The translations under genes and the position numbers were made by a program. The notes under the pieces are model-generated. The model ran no database searches. It saw only the letters and a list, made by a program, of their open reading frames with translations, and had not been told where the DNA came from. From contig NZ_JAKWFK010000001.1 of NCBI RefSeq assembly GCF_029522115.1, positions 186,001 through 250,000 of the forward strand: 64,000 bases of DNA, read 5' to 3'. The stretch is from Trinickia sp. Y13. GTDB taxonomy: Bacteria; Pseudomonadota; Gammaproteobacteria; Burkholderiales; Burkholderiaceae. Positions 18,566-26,958 of the stretch are shown one piece after another (within the stretch, counting starts at the first letter, position 1; every line of letters starts with the position of its first letter).

Positions 18566-20398
18566 ATGAAGAAGCGAGATAGGAGTGGTATCCCCGGCGG
18601 CGAGCGTCGCCGTGGCGGCGGCCTTTGGCTCACGGCGATGGCAGCGGCCGCGCTCGCGCTGGCCGGATGCGGCGGCGGCGACGGCTCGTCGGTAGCCGCG
18701 AGCGCGAACGCCCAGCAAGTCGCACCGGCTCAAGCGCAAGCCACCAATCAGCAGCAGGCTGCAGCCGATCAACCCTATACGGATCCGATCGCCTACAAGG
18801 CGAGCGCCGGCGATAGCCTCGATCCCACGCAGGTGGCCGAGAAGGCGGCGGTCATGCATCACGTGTGGACGGCCGGCAAAAAGGCGATCCACTACACGAC
18901 GACGATGGGCCATTTGACGGCGTCGGACCTCGGCGGCAATGCCGAAGCGACGATGTCCTATGTCGCCTATACGGCGCCGAGCAAGGATGGCAAACCGCGC
19001 CCGGTGACGTTTTTCTATAACGGCGGGCCGGGTTCGTCCTCGATTTGGCTGCGGCTCGGCTCGTTCGCGCCTACGCGGGTCGCCACGCCCGATCCGTTGA
19101 TGACCGATTGGCCGAACTACCCGCTCGTGCAGAACGCCGAGAGCTTGATCGACACCACCGATATGGTCTTCATCGATCCGCCGGGCACGGGCCTGTCCGA
19201 AGCGATCGCCCCGAACACCAACCAGAAGTTCTGGGGCAGCGATGCCGACGTGAACGTCATGCGCGATTTCATTCGGCGCTACGTAGCCGCGAACCATCGC
19301 ACCGATTCCCCGCTGTATCTGTACGGCGAATCGTACGGCACGCCACGCACGGATATGCTTGCGCTCGCGCTGGAATCGGCCGGTGTTCACCTGACAGGGA
19401 TCATGCTGCAGTCGTCGATCCTGAACTATTTCGCCGATGCGATCGAGGCCGTCGCCATTCTGAGCGGCAACACGATCGACATGAACGCGCTCAAGCTCGA
19501 TACCGATACGCTGAGCGGCTACTATCCGGGCTACGCGGCGGTCGCATCTTATTTCAAGCAAACCGTGCTGCCGGTGCAGGCCGATCCGGCGCTGTTTGCG
19601 TTCCAGTCGGAACTGTTCGCCACGACGCACTATGACAACTTCAAGCAATACGCGCAGTCGTGGGTGCTGAGCCAACTGGGCGTGCCGACGTTCTTGGGCA
19701 CACCGGTGTTCCCGAGCGCGCCGACGCTGGCATCGTGGACTTGGTCCTCGGGCTTGTCGTTCCAAGCGTTGAACGGGTACTTCAACATCAATCCGTTCAA
19801 TAACGAGTTGTTGCCGGGCACGACGATCGGCCGCTACGACGGGCGTGTGGCGCTGCCCAATTCCGACCCGCGCTTGCAGACGGACGGGGACCCGTCCGAC
19901 ATTCTGATCTCGCAGCCGTTCACCACTGCGCTGGCGACGCAGATGCCGAACTACCTTGGTTACACGGCGCCCAACGCGACGTACATGCCGCTGAACGACG
20001 CCATCATTTACGCGTGGGACTTCTCGCACGACGGCCAGCCGTTGCCCGATACCATCCCCGATCTATTGGCGGCGATCGAGCTCAATCCACAGTTGAAGGT
20101 GCTCGCCATCAACGGCTATCACGATCTCGCGACGCCATTTTTCAATACCGAGAAACAGCTCGCGCGGCTGCAGACCGTTCCCGGCTTGAATCCGAACTTG
20201 CAGGTGACGTTCTATCCGGGCGGGCACATGACCTATCTGGACGATCGAGCGCGGCCGAAGATGAAGTCGGACCTGCGTGACTTCTACGCGGGGCAGCAAG
20301 CGCCCGGCGCGCTCGGCCTGTGGATGCTGCCGCCGCCGTGGAGCGACGAAAGCCCCGCGGCCACGGCCACGCTGGCGGCACAGTCCGCCACGCGGTAA
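18566..20398 (+). CDS. lipoprotein serine carboxypeptidase (peptidase S10)
   Basis: An exported peptidase of 610 residues. The lipoprotein signal ends LALAGC, and a Gln/Ala-rich linker follows. The S10 alpha/beta-hydrolase domain shows FFYNGGPGSSSIWLRLGSF, the nucleophile in YLYGESYGTPRTD (Ser about 256), Asp in INGYHDLATPFF and His in YPGGHMTYLD, so the catalytic triad appears intact. The start at 18566 follows AAGGACAAAA; upstream in-frame starts are not supported. It probably releases C-terminal residues in the periplasm or at the outer membrane. A TTGACA-type promoter lies upstream. Confidence 0.92.
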   Translation: MKKRDRSGIPGGERRRGGGLWLTAMAAAALALAGCGGGDGSSVAASANAQQVAPAQAQATNQQQAAADQPYTDPIAYKASAGDSLDPTQVAEKAAVMHHVWTAGKKAIHYTTTMGHLTASDLGGNAEATMSYVAYTAPSKDGKPRPVTFFYNGGPGSSSIWLRLGSFAPTRVATPDPLMTDWPNYPLVQNAESLIDTTDMVFIDPPGTGLSEAIAPNTNQKFWGSDADVNVMRDFIRRYVAANHRTDSPLYLYGESYGTPRTDMLALALESAGVHLTGIMLQSSILNYFADAIEAVAILSGNTIDMNALKLDTDTLSGYYPGYAAVASYFKQTVLPVQADPALFAFQSELFATTHYDNFKQYAQSWVLSQLGVPTFLGTPVFPSAPTLASWTWSSGLSFQALNGYFNINPFNNELLPGTTIGRYDGRVALPNSDPRLQTDGDPSDILISQPFTTALATQMPNYLGYTAPNATYMPLNDAIIYAWDFSHDGQPLPDTIPDLLAAIELNPQLKVLAINGYHDLATPFFNTEKQLARLQTVPGLNPNLQVTFYPGGHMTYLDDRARPKMKSDLRDFYAGQQAPGALGLWMLPPPWSDESPAATATLAAQSATR

Positions 20399-20443
20399 CT
20401 GGCGATTGTGCGTTACTTCAGCTACCTTTTTAGCGAGCGGATC

Positions 20444-20839
20444 ATGTCACCAATCGATATGCTGCGACGAATTTCTTCCCTGATCGCGTTGAGCGCGCTG
20501 GCCGGAGCAGCCCATGCGGCTGCGCTGCAATCGGTCGCACCTGCACACTTGCCCAATCGCGGCGGGGGTGTCGACGGGCCGTATTTTCCGCGTGCGCGGG
20601 CTGCGGCCGTGATGCCCACCACCGGCAACGCGCTGGCCCAGCAAGCGCAACAACGGATCGAATCGCGCCTGGGCGCGAATACCGTGCTCAGTAACGGTGC
20701 GGCGATCACGAAAGCGCAAGCGCGAACGAACGGGCTCGGCTACATCGCCAAGCACTTCGACGAAATCGACGCATCTCATAGCGGCCGCGTCACGATGAGC
20801 GATGTGAAGCAATACTTGCAGCAGCGACGGCGTCAATAG
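20444..20839 (+). CDS. exported EF-hand-like protein
   Basis: A protein of about 131 residues with a signal peptide (MLRRISSLIALSALAGAAHA) and a single C-terminal EF-hand-like loop (DEIDASHSGRVTMSDV) whose spacing of acidic and polar residues fits calcium binding. It follows the S10 peptidase by about 45 bp and may be co-transcribed. The start could also be GTG at 20408 or ATG at 20459; only the latter would begin directly at the signal peptide. Confidence 0.7.
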   Translation: MSPIDMLRRISSLIALSALAGAAHAAALQSVAPAHLPNRGGGVDGPYFPRARAAAVMPTTGNALAQQAQQRIESRLGANTVLSNGAAITKAQARTNGLGYIAKHFDEIDASHSGRVTMSDVKQYLQQRRRQ

Positions 20840-20904
20840 CGCCGTCGATCGCATCGACTCTGGGCGGATCATCCTAGTGTCCCGTCCTGCCGCCCGCTTG
20901 CAAA

Positions 20905-20925
20905 GCCCGCATGCGGGCGTTTTTA
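20905..20925 (+). terminator. rho-independent terminator after EF-hand gene
   Basis: GCCCG-CATG-CGGGC followed by GTTTTTATT. It is placed 65 bp after the EF-hand gene and before the DUF6496 gene. Confidence 0.7.
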
Positions 20926-21027
20926 TTCGTGGCGTGTTTGCTGCGCGGCCGGGCCTCCGGAATGGGGTCGGCGGGCACACGGGTTGCGTGAGCCGGCACT
21001 AGGCAATCGTTCTTACGGAGGTGTCCC

Positions 21028-21552
21028 ATGCCCGAACGAAAAACGTTATCGCGAGCGCAAGCCGACAAGCGCGCCGGCAAAGCCCCATCGACCCAGGCCG
21101 GCGAATTCGTCAAAGAGGAAATCGACCATGTTCGCAGCGGAAAACATGGGGTGCGTTCGGCCAAGCAAGCGGTCGCCATCGGCTTGTCGAAGGCGCGCCG
21201 TGCGGGCGTCGCTCTGAAACCGCCGAAGAAGGGGCAGACGAGCGAAGCGACCCGCAAGAAGGCCGAGAAGGACGTCGCTGCCGGCCAGGGCAAGGTCAAG
21301 CATTCGGCCAGCACGGAGACGAAGGCCAAGCGCTCGCGCACGACGGAGTCGGTGCTCAAGCGCGAAAGCGCCAAGGGCGCTTCCCACGCCGCGGTCTCCA
21401 AGCAGGCGAAAACTGCTGCGGCGAAGCGGCCGGCGGCGAGCCGTTCCGCGGCGGCGAAGAAAGCCGCCCATACAAAGGGCGCCGCCGCGCGCTCGGCTGC
21501 GGCCAAGAAGGCAGCGCGCACGCGTGCCGCGCGCGCGCAGGCGCATCGTTGA
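21028..21552 (+). CDS. DUF6496 lysine/alanine-rich basic protein
   Basis: A very basic protein of 174 residues. The N-terminal conserved part (STQAGEFVKEEIDHVRSGKH, then RSAKQAVAIGLSKARRAGV) matches DUF6496, and the C-terminal 90 residues are Ala/Lys/Arg repeats resembling histone H1 tails. It may bind nucleic acid; that is inference. GGAGGTG precedes the ATG at ideal spacing. It lies just upstream of the cNMP/FliG-like operon but is separated by about 250 bp. Confidence 0.85.
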   Translation: MPERKTLSRAQADKRAGKAPSTQAGEFVKEEIDHVRSGKHGVRSAKQAVAIGLSKARRAGVALKPPKKGQTSEATRKKAEKDVAAGQGKVKHSASTETKAKRSRTTESVLKRESAKGASHAAVSKQAKTAAAKRPAASRSAAAKKAAHTKGAAARSAAAKKAARTRAARAQAHR

Positions 21553-21611
21553 TCCAAGAGCGTCGAGCGGGGCCCCAATCGTTGGATGGTTGCACCGCGC
21601 AGAAGGCGCCG

Positions 21612-21638
21612 TCGATGCGTGTTTACCTGATCCGATAA
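21612..21638 (+). promoter_or_regulatory. possible sigma-28 promoter before the cNMP/FliG-like operon
   Basis: TCCGATAA at 21631-21638 matches the FliA -10 (GCCGATAA) at 7 of 8 positions. TCGA stands exactly 15 nt upstream at the -35 position, a poor match to TAAA. It is 162 bp before the GTG start. If real it would tie this operon to the flagellar regulon. Confidence 0.35.
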
Positions 21639-21799
21639 GTCTGAAGATGTGCGGCCGCGCGCTAAAGAAAAGCGCGCGCCGCGACGTTAACGCACGCATG
21701 AGCCGAGCATCGCGACTACCGCGGCAAGGGCCAGGCTCGCCGCCTCGCCCGTTGTGCAACGCGGGTGGAGGGCAAAAAAAATCGAACGGGGAAAGCATC

Positions 21800-23035
21800 G
21801 TGAGCCAACAAAGATCGTCGTGGACGCGCACCGCCGCGCCTGGCGAGGTCATCTATTCGGAAGGTTTTGCCGGAGAGCCTGTCCTCTATGTCATCACCGA
21901 GGGCAAGATCGAACTCTCGACGCGCTGCGACGACAAGAAGGTGGTACTGGCCACGCTCGGCAAGGGCGAGTTTTTCGGGGAGGCCGTGTTGTTGCAGGCG
22001 GAACCGCGGGCGCACACGGCTAAGGCGCTCTCGTTCTGCCAACTTACGGTCGTGCATGCGAGCATGGTCGAGGAAGAGCTGGCACGCGCCTCGCCGCTCG
22101 TGCGGCACATCATGCGTACGACGATTCGCCGCAGCCGCAAGAAAGACGATTTGCTCGCCACCTACACCCACGCCGACTTTCTGCCCGGCGTCGTTTCATA
22201 CGCGCACGTGCTCGCGCTGATGGCGGGCGCCGACACGGCCGATTCGATGGACGGGCGCATGCGTCGCGGGCAGCCCGATGAGGTCTCGGTGCCGCTTCCG
22301 GAAGTCATCAAGAAGTGCCGCGCCATTGCCGGCCATTCGCGGCCCCACGTGATGACCATGCTCGGCCGCATGGAAAGACTCAACCTCGTCTCGCTTGGCA
22401 CCGGCCGCGCCGAACATCTGAGCGGCAACTCGCGCGCGGGGCAGGACGCGGTATCGAACCGGCAAGTCGTCACGTTCGATCCAGCGCGCATTACCGACCG
22501 TGCTCAGCAAGTGGGCGATCAAGATCTCGACATCGCGATCAACAGCGAGCTCGAATTGATCGAACTGTCCGATTTGGAAGCGCTGATCGGCGTCGAGCGC
22601 AAGATGATTCTCACCAAGCTCTCGCACGACGAAATCGCCGAGGATTTGTTCGCGTTTCGCAAAACGAAGGTGCTCCATTACGTGGAAGAGAAGGGCGTGA
22701 GCTACTTCTCCAAGCGCACGCGCGGCAGCGGCGAGATCAAATCGCTCGAGGACATCGAGTTCGTCGATCACCGCACGCTGTTCGACGCCGTCAGCGCGAC
22801 CGATACCTACGATCTGGCCAAGCTTGCCGCCAGCGCCTGCGATCAGGCGATCGTCGACAAGTTGTTCTCGGTGATGACCGAGGCGCGCAAGAAGGAAGTG
22901 TCATGGGTCATGCGACGCGATTTGAAAATCGATCAAGCGGAAGTCGACGACATCGAGCAGCGCTTCATTGCCACCATTCGCTCGATCAAATCGGCTAATG
23001 GACACGCACAGGCCCCGATGACGCGCGAAGCGTAA
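21800..23035 (+). CDS. cyclic-nucleotide-binding protein with FliG-like C-terminus
   Basis: A soluble protein of 411 residues with an unusual domain order. Residues 1-115 form a CRP-type cyclic-nucleotide domain with a recognisable phosphate-binding cassette (FGEAVLLQAEPRAHTAKA, 59-76) that keeps the Gly-Glu pair and the arginine. Residues about 130-205 resemble a winged helix (EVIKKCRAIAGHSRPHVMTM). Residues about 250-400 resemble FliG: LEDIEFVDHRTL (316-327) corresponds to the FliG FED..VDDR.I segment, and KLFSVMTEARKKEVSWVMRR with the following DL lines up with the FliG torque helix. No FliG N-terminal FliF-binding domain is present. GTG at 21800 with GGGGAAAG upstream is the chosen start. 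MotA- and MotB-like genes follow at once. I do not know of a characterised homologue. Confidence 0.75.
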   Translation: MSQQRSSWTRTAAPGEVIYSEGFAGEPVLYVITEGKIELSTRCDDKKVVLATLGKGEFFGEAVLLQAEPRAHTAKALSFCQLTVVHASMVEEELARASPLVRHIMRTTIRRSRKKDDLLATYTHADFLPGVVSYAHVLALMAGADTADSMDGRMRRGQPDEVSVPLPEVIKKCRAIAGHSRPHVMTMLGRMERLNLVSLGTGRAEHLSGNSRAGQDAVSNRQVVTFDPARITDRAQQVGDQDLDIAINSELELIELSDLEALIGVERKMILTKLSHDEIAEDLFAFRKTKVLHYVEEKGVSYFSKRTRGSGEIKSLEDIEFVDHRTLFDAVSATDTYDLAKLAASACDQAIVDKLFSVMTEARKKEVSWVMRRDLKIDQAEVDDIEQRFIATIRSIKSANGHAQAPMTREA

Positions 23036-23078
23036 AGCAGCGCAAACCAAGTAGAAAGCTGGATCGTTAGGAGTGGTC

Positions 23079-23843
23079 ATGGATCTGCTTACCGTCATCG
23101 GCGCGTTGTTCGGCGCCGCCGCGATCGGCGTCGGTTTCTGGCTCGAAGGCGGGCATTTCAGCACCTTGGTGCAAGGGGAAGCCTTCGTCATCGTGCTCGG
23201 CGGCACGCTGAGCGCCGTCATGATTCAAAACACTTGGGCGCGCTTCTTCGACGGGATCAAGCAACTGCATCTCGCGTTCATGAAAGCGCGCCAGGTCGAC
23301 CGAGAGAGCTTGTCGACGCTGCTCGAATGGGGCGATCGAGCCAAGCTGAACGGCATGCTGGCGTTCGAATCGATCGACGCGACGGGCATTAGCGCCTTTG
23401 CCAAACGGGGTCTGGAACTGCTCGCCAACGGTGTGTCGACCGCTGTGCTCGAGGACGCGTTGCATCGCGAGCTGGTTGCCTACGAGCGCAATCGAATGGC
23501 TGCGGCGCGGATTTGGCAGCAGGCCGGAGGCTATGCGCCGACGTTCGGCATTCTCGGCGCGGTGCTCGGCTTGATTCACGTCACCGGGCACGTGCTCGAG
23601 CCTGCGCAATTGGGAAGCGGCATTGCGACGGCTTTTACGGCAACGCTGTACGGGCTCGCCCTCGCGAATCTGGTTTTTTTGCCGCTGTACGGCAAGATCA
23701 AGGCGCAAGTGGATAGCGAGCTGCGTTTTAGGAAGCTGTACATGGACGGCCTTCTGGCGATTTCTCGCAAGGAGTCGCCGCAGACGATCGAGACGCGCCT
23801 GGCGGCCGAGGTGCGAGAGCGCGCCGCCGAGTCGCTCGGCTGA
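23079..23843 (+). CDS. MotA/PomA-like stator protein
   Basis: An inner-membrane protein of 254 residues with four transmembrane segments (about 2-22, 33-50, 150-168, 180-205) and a charged cytoplasmic loop between the second and third. Prolines at the positions conserved in MotA are present (P154 in GGYAPTFGILGAVLG and P202 in LPLYGKIK). The TM2 segment EAFVIVLGGTLSAV is PomA-like. There is no long C-terminal tail such as in ZorA. TAGGAG precedes the ATG at 23079, 43 bp after the FliG-like gene. It would form the ion channel ring with the MotB-like protein. Confidence 0.88.
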   Translation: MDLLTVIGALFGAAAIGVGFWLEGGHFSTLVQGEAFVIVLGGTLSAVMIQNTWARFFDGIKQLHLAFMKARQVDRESLSTLLEWGDRAKLNGMLAFESIDATGISAFAKRGLELLANGVSTAVLEDALHRELVAYERNRMAAARIWQQAGGYAPTFGILGAVLGLIHVTGHVLEPAQLGSGIATAFTATLYGLALANLVFLPLYGKIKAQVDSELRFRKLYMDGLLAISRKESPQTIETRLAAEVRERAAESLG

Positions 23844-23922
23844 GCGGCGATAGCGCCAGCAAGGCACGCAACGCGCGCCGGTACGGCGGCGCGATCCGAT
23901 ATTTTTCCAATGGAGCGCGCAG

Positions 23923-24621
23923 ATGAGCATTCTCGCGGACGGCAAGCGCCAAGCTGCGGGCGAAATCGGGCATGACTGGCACGACGGGCACGACCAGACG
24001 GAAGAGCACGCCGAGCGGTGGCTGATCTCGTACGCGGACCTGATCACCACACTGATGGTGTTCTTTTTGGCGCTGTACGTGCTCGAACTGGCGAAAGACC
24101 GCGACTTGCAAACCAAGAAATTCGAAGCGCAGGCTTCCAGCATGCGCATGCAAGCGGCGAAAGACGCCGCGGCCGATGCCCGCAAAGCGGCTCGCGCCAC
24201 GCTCGTCGCCCTGCTCGAACCGCTGAGCGATGCGCATGCGATCACCGTGAATGAATCGACGCAAGGCGTCGAAATCGCGATCAATGCGAAGATCCTCTTC
24301 AATTCGGGCGACGCGCGATTGCTGCCCGATTCGATCGATGTCCTTGCTCGCGTGGCGCAAGTGCTCGCCAGTCATTCGGGCAAGAACATCCTCGTCGAAG
24401 GGCACAGCGACAGCGTGCCCATTTCCGGCGGGAAGTACGAGTCGAATTGGGAGCTTTCCGCCGCGCGGGCGGGTGCTGTCGTTCGCTTCTTCGTCGACAA
24501 AGGCATCGAGCCGCATCGCCTCGCGGCAGTGGGGCGCGCTGATAACGTGCCGCTCGTGCTCGGTCAGGATGCGGCTGCGAATGCCGCGAACCGACGCGTG
24601 ACGATTCTCGTTCAATACTGA
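23923..24621 (+). CDS. MotB/OmpA-like stator protein
   Basis: A protein of 232 residues with a cytoplasmic His/Asp-rich N-terminus and a single transmembrane helix carrying the ion-binding aspartate (D39 in SYADLITTLMVFFLAL). A coiled Ala/Lys/Asp region (about 60-105) and a C-terminal OmpA-like peptidoglycan-binding domain (ILVEGHSDS and NWELSAARAGAVVRFF) follow. All features needed for an anchored ion-driven stator are present. GGAG lies before the ATG, and the gap from the MotA-like gene is 79 bp. It ends the apparent operon. Confidence 0.9.
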   Translation: MSILADGKRQAAGEIGHDWHDGHDQTEEHAERWLISYADLITTLMVFFLALYVLELAKDRDLQTKKFEAQASSMRMQAAKDAAADARKAARATLVALLEPLSDAHAITVNESTQGVEIAINAKILFNSGDARLLPDSIDVLARVAQVLASHSGKNILVEGHSDSVPISGGKYESNWELSAARAGAVVRFFVDKGIEPHRLAAVGRADNVPLVLGQDAAANAANRRVTILVQY

Positions 24622-24743
24622 CCCGAGCCGTTCGCCGGACGACGGACCAGTGTCCGCGCATGGCGGTACACCGCCCGACGATGCCATCGCTACGCTCGGC
24701 GACGCGTGGGCAGCGCGCGTCGACACCTTTCGTAGATATTCCC

Positions 24744-25301
24744 TTAACAAGCAATCGAACGAATGACCCTCGCCGGATTTCCGCCAACGAGAGCATTCGG
24801 GGGAACGTCCTTAGTGACTACCGATCCCGCCGCGACCACCGAGTTCTCACCTACTGTTACGCCCCCGATAATGGTCGCACCGGCTGCGATCCAGACGTTT
24901 CTCTCAATCACGATGGGTTTTGCGATTACGCCGTTGCGCCGCTGGGAGGGTTCAATGGGGTGACCGGACGTTATGAGGCTCACGTTCGGCCCAATCATCA
25001 CGTCGTCGGCAATGTCGAGGCCGCCAAGGTCATAGAAAGTACAATTCTGATTGATGAAGACATTGCGCCCGACGCTGATATCGATCCCGCCGGTTGTGTA
25101 GAACGGTGGTATCAATAAAAAGCTGTCGTCCACCTTCTTGCCGATGAGATCGCTGAATAAAGTCCGGACTTCGTCCGCATCGTTGAATGTCAACCGGTTG
25201 AGCGTGGCGGTGATTGCCATCGCTCGTTTGACGTTCGCTGACATAGCCGCTGATTCCGGTGTTCCCCTGGGAATTATCTTGGTGCGATCATCATTCGCCA
25301 T
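24744..25301 (-). CDS. LacA/Maa/NodL-type sugar O-acetyltransferase
   Basis: A left-handed parallel beta-helix acetyltransferase of 185 residues with hexapeptide repeats (ISVGRNVFINQNCTFYD, IADDVMIGPNVSLITSGHP, VIGG-type turns) and the catalytic histidine in ITSGHPIEP. It transfers acetyl from acetyl-CoA to a sugar hydroxyl; the sugar is unknown. GAGGAAGATAACG precedes the ATG. Base composition is less GC-rich than neighbours and the segment beyond it is decayed, so it may have been acquired. It converges on the MotB-like gene. Confidence 0.9.
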   Translation of the reverse strand: MANDDRTKIIPRGTPESAAMSANVKRAMAITATLNRLTFNDADEVRTLFSDLIGKKVDDSFLLIPPFYTTGGIDISVGRNVFINQNCTFYDLGGLDIADDVMIGPNVSLITSGHPIEPSQRRNGVIAKPIVIERNVWIAAGATIIGGVTVGENSVVAAGSVVTKDVPPNALVGGNPARVIRSIAC

Positions 25302-25925
25302 TCGTTATCTTCCTCTGGTTACTATCCTGTGATTTTCAGTGATGAATGCTAGGGAAACCCTATCGAGTCGAGGTATTCATGCTGGTCGAAGGCTAACGGC
25401 TCGGATAGCCAAGTGGACGGCTCGATTGTCGATGATCGAGCCCGCCCTGTCGATTGACAGAAACTGGCCGATCACCGCCTGATGCATGATGGGCTGATCG
25501 TGTTCCGCGAAGGTAATGCCTTGCCATTGCTCGATGAGCAATGGTGCATTCTTCGCGAAGCCTTGCGTGCCATTTGCGTTGGTGGACACCACAATCCTCC
25601 CAGGATCGGTGTTTCGCACAGTTTGCCAGCAGTTCGGTGCCACCGGTGCAACGTCTGCACTCGTGGTGCCTATACGCGGAGATCTTTGCGACGGAGGTCT
25701 TTTCTGCCGAGCGGCCTTGCCACGACGATTCGCGTTACGTACCCAGAAGGGCTTCGCTGATCGACGGCGGAAATCAGGCGCTGAAAGCCGCGCTGTCGCT
25801 TCGAAACGTTAGACCTGGCTCCAACCGTCCGACGAGCAATCTTTAGCGGCGCTCTTTGACCGCCGACGGCAAATCGTGTATTTACGCTCGGAACGACTTC
25901 AATTCAGCCTGGGGAGGATTCGGCG
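25302..25925. other. degenerate stretch with gene remnants
   Basis: About 620 bp with no complete gene. A minus-strand frame at 25377-25643 (88 codons, with APNCWQTVRNTDPGRIVVST and later FAKNAPLLI) looks like a fragment of a real protein, with a faint resemblance to nitroreductases, but it has no supported start and no intact core. The lower GC suggests foreign or decaying DNA. Confidence 0.35.
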
Positions 25926-26474
25926 ATGACATCCGTTGCGCAATGGGTCGCAGAAGAGGGCGTGGGCGCCGAGCACCTCGTGTTGAACGAATGGCCGGAT
26001 CGTGTGGTCGGCGAGGCAGTGGTCGTGGGCGCGCGCTTTGGCAAGCCGTATGGCGCGCACTACCGGGTTGAGATGGCGCCTAACTGGACGGTGCGACGCG
26101 TGCTGGTCGCCCTGACCGATGGGCGCACGCTCGTGGTATCGGCTGACGGCAATGGCCATTGGCATGACACCGACGGCAAGCCGCTGGCAGCGCTCGATGG
26201 CTGCATCGACGTCGACATTTCGGCCACGCCGTTCACCAATACGCTACCCATCCGTCGGCTCGGGTTGATGAAGGGCGAGCGGCGTGAAATTCGCGTGGCC
26301 TATCTGGCGCTGCCGGCGTTGACGATCGAGCCCGTCGAGCAGGCGTACACGTGCATCGAGCCTCGGCGTCGCTATCTGTACGAGGGCCTATTCCGGCAGT
26401 TCCAGGCAGAATTGGCGATCGATAAAAATTGGCTGGTCGAAGATTATCCGACGCTGTTCAAACGGATCTCGTAG
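25926..26474 (+). CDS. putative glycolipid-binding domain protein
   Basis: A protein of 182 residues. The core CIDVDISATPFTNTLPIRRL, then YTCIEPRRRYLYEG and VEDYPTLFKRIS, fits the putative glycolipid-binding family (PF06475, PA1994-like). No signal peptide is seen. GGGAGG lies before the ATG. Function in the cell is not established for this family. Confidence 0.85.
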   Translation: MTSVAQWVAEEGVGAEHLVLNEWPDRVVGEAVVVGARFGKPYGAHYRVEMAPNWTVRRVLVALTDGRTLVVSADGNGHWHDTDGKPLAALDGCIDVDISATPFTNTLPIRRLGLMKGERREIRVAYLALPALTIEPVEQAYTCIEPRRRYLYEGLFRQFQAELAIDKNWLVEDYPTLFKRIS

Positions 26475-26508
26475 CTCATCCAGCGTCCGACCCGCCAGCA
26501 CTTCCCGC

Positions 26509-26934
26509 TCATTGGATAAACCCTGCGTGACGCAGCGCCTCCTCGGCGGCCTCATGGTCTTGAACCGACGTTCCGCCAGAGACACCGATGCCACCCACCA
26601 GACGCCCTTCGTGGAAGATGGGTACGCCGCCCCCAACCGGCGTCAGCCGCGGATGGTGCGCCAGCGGGGCAACGGCGGGCTCGGCCATGTACAGATTCCA
26701 TTGCTGGGTGGCCATCCCGAACGACGCGGCGGTCCATGCCTTGTCGATGGCCACGTCGACGGTGAGGAACGGGGCTGAATCCGCGCGCTCGAAGGCGCGC
26801 AGGTGGCCGCCCGCATCGGTAATCGCGATTGTCGCGGCGAACCCGCGCGCAGCGCACGCACGGCGTGCTTCGGCCAGCAATGCTTGCGCGGCTTCGAGGC
26901 TGATCGTGGCCGTGCTGATGATTGGCGATGTCAT
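26509..26934 (-). CDS. GlcG/HbpS-family protein
   Basis: A protein of 141 residues of the GlcG/HbpS fold. It begins with a helix (EAAQALLAEARRACAARGF), followed by TIAITDAGGHLRAFERAD, GGGVPIFHEGRLVGGIGVSG and a C-terminal DHEAAEEALRHAG. Some relatives bind haem; others are cofactor-related proteins of unknown role. It follows the oxidoreductase gene by 24 bp and is probably co-transcribed with it. Confidence 0.88.
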   Translation of the reverse strand: MTSPIISTATISLEAAQALLAEARRACAARGFAATIAITDAGGHLRAFERADSAPFLTVDVAIDKAWTAASFGMATQQWNLYMAEPAVAPLAHHPRLTPVGGGVPIFHEGRLVGGIGVSGGTSVQDHEAAEEALRHAGFIQ

Positions 26935-26958
26935 GTTGATGCTCCGCTTCAGAACGGT

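Noticed and set aside
23079-24621. MotA/MotB-like pair as a Zorya defence system (ZorAB)
   Set aside because: The MotA-like protein lacks the long ZorA tail and there are no ZorC, ZorD or ZorE genes nearby; the partner is a FliG-like protein instead.
23079-24621. MotA/MotB-like pair as the ordinary flagellar motA-motB
   Set aside because: No flagellar or chemotaxis signalling genes (flhDC, cheA, cheW) adjoin it, and the preceding gene is the cNMP/FliG-like fusion. A second stator for the flagellum cannot be fully excluded.
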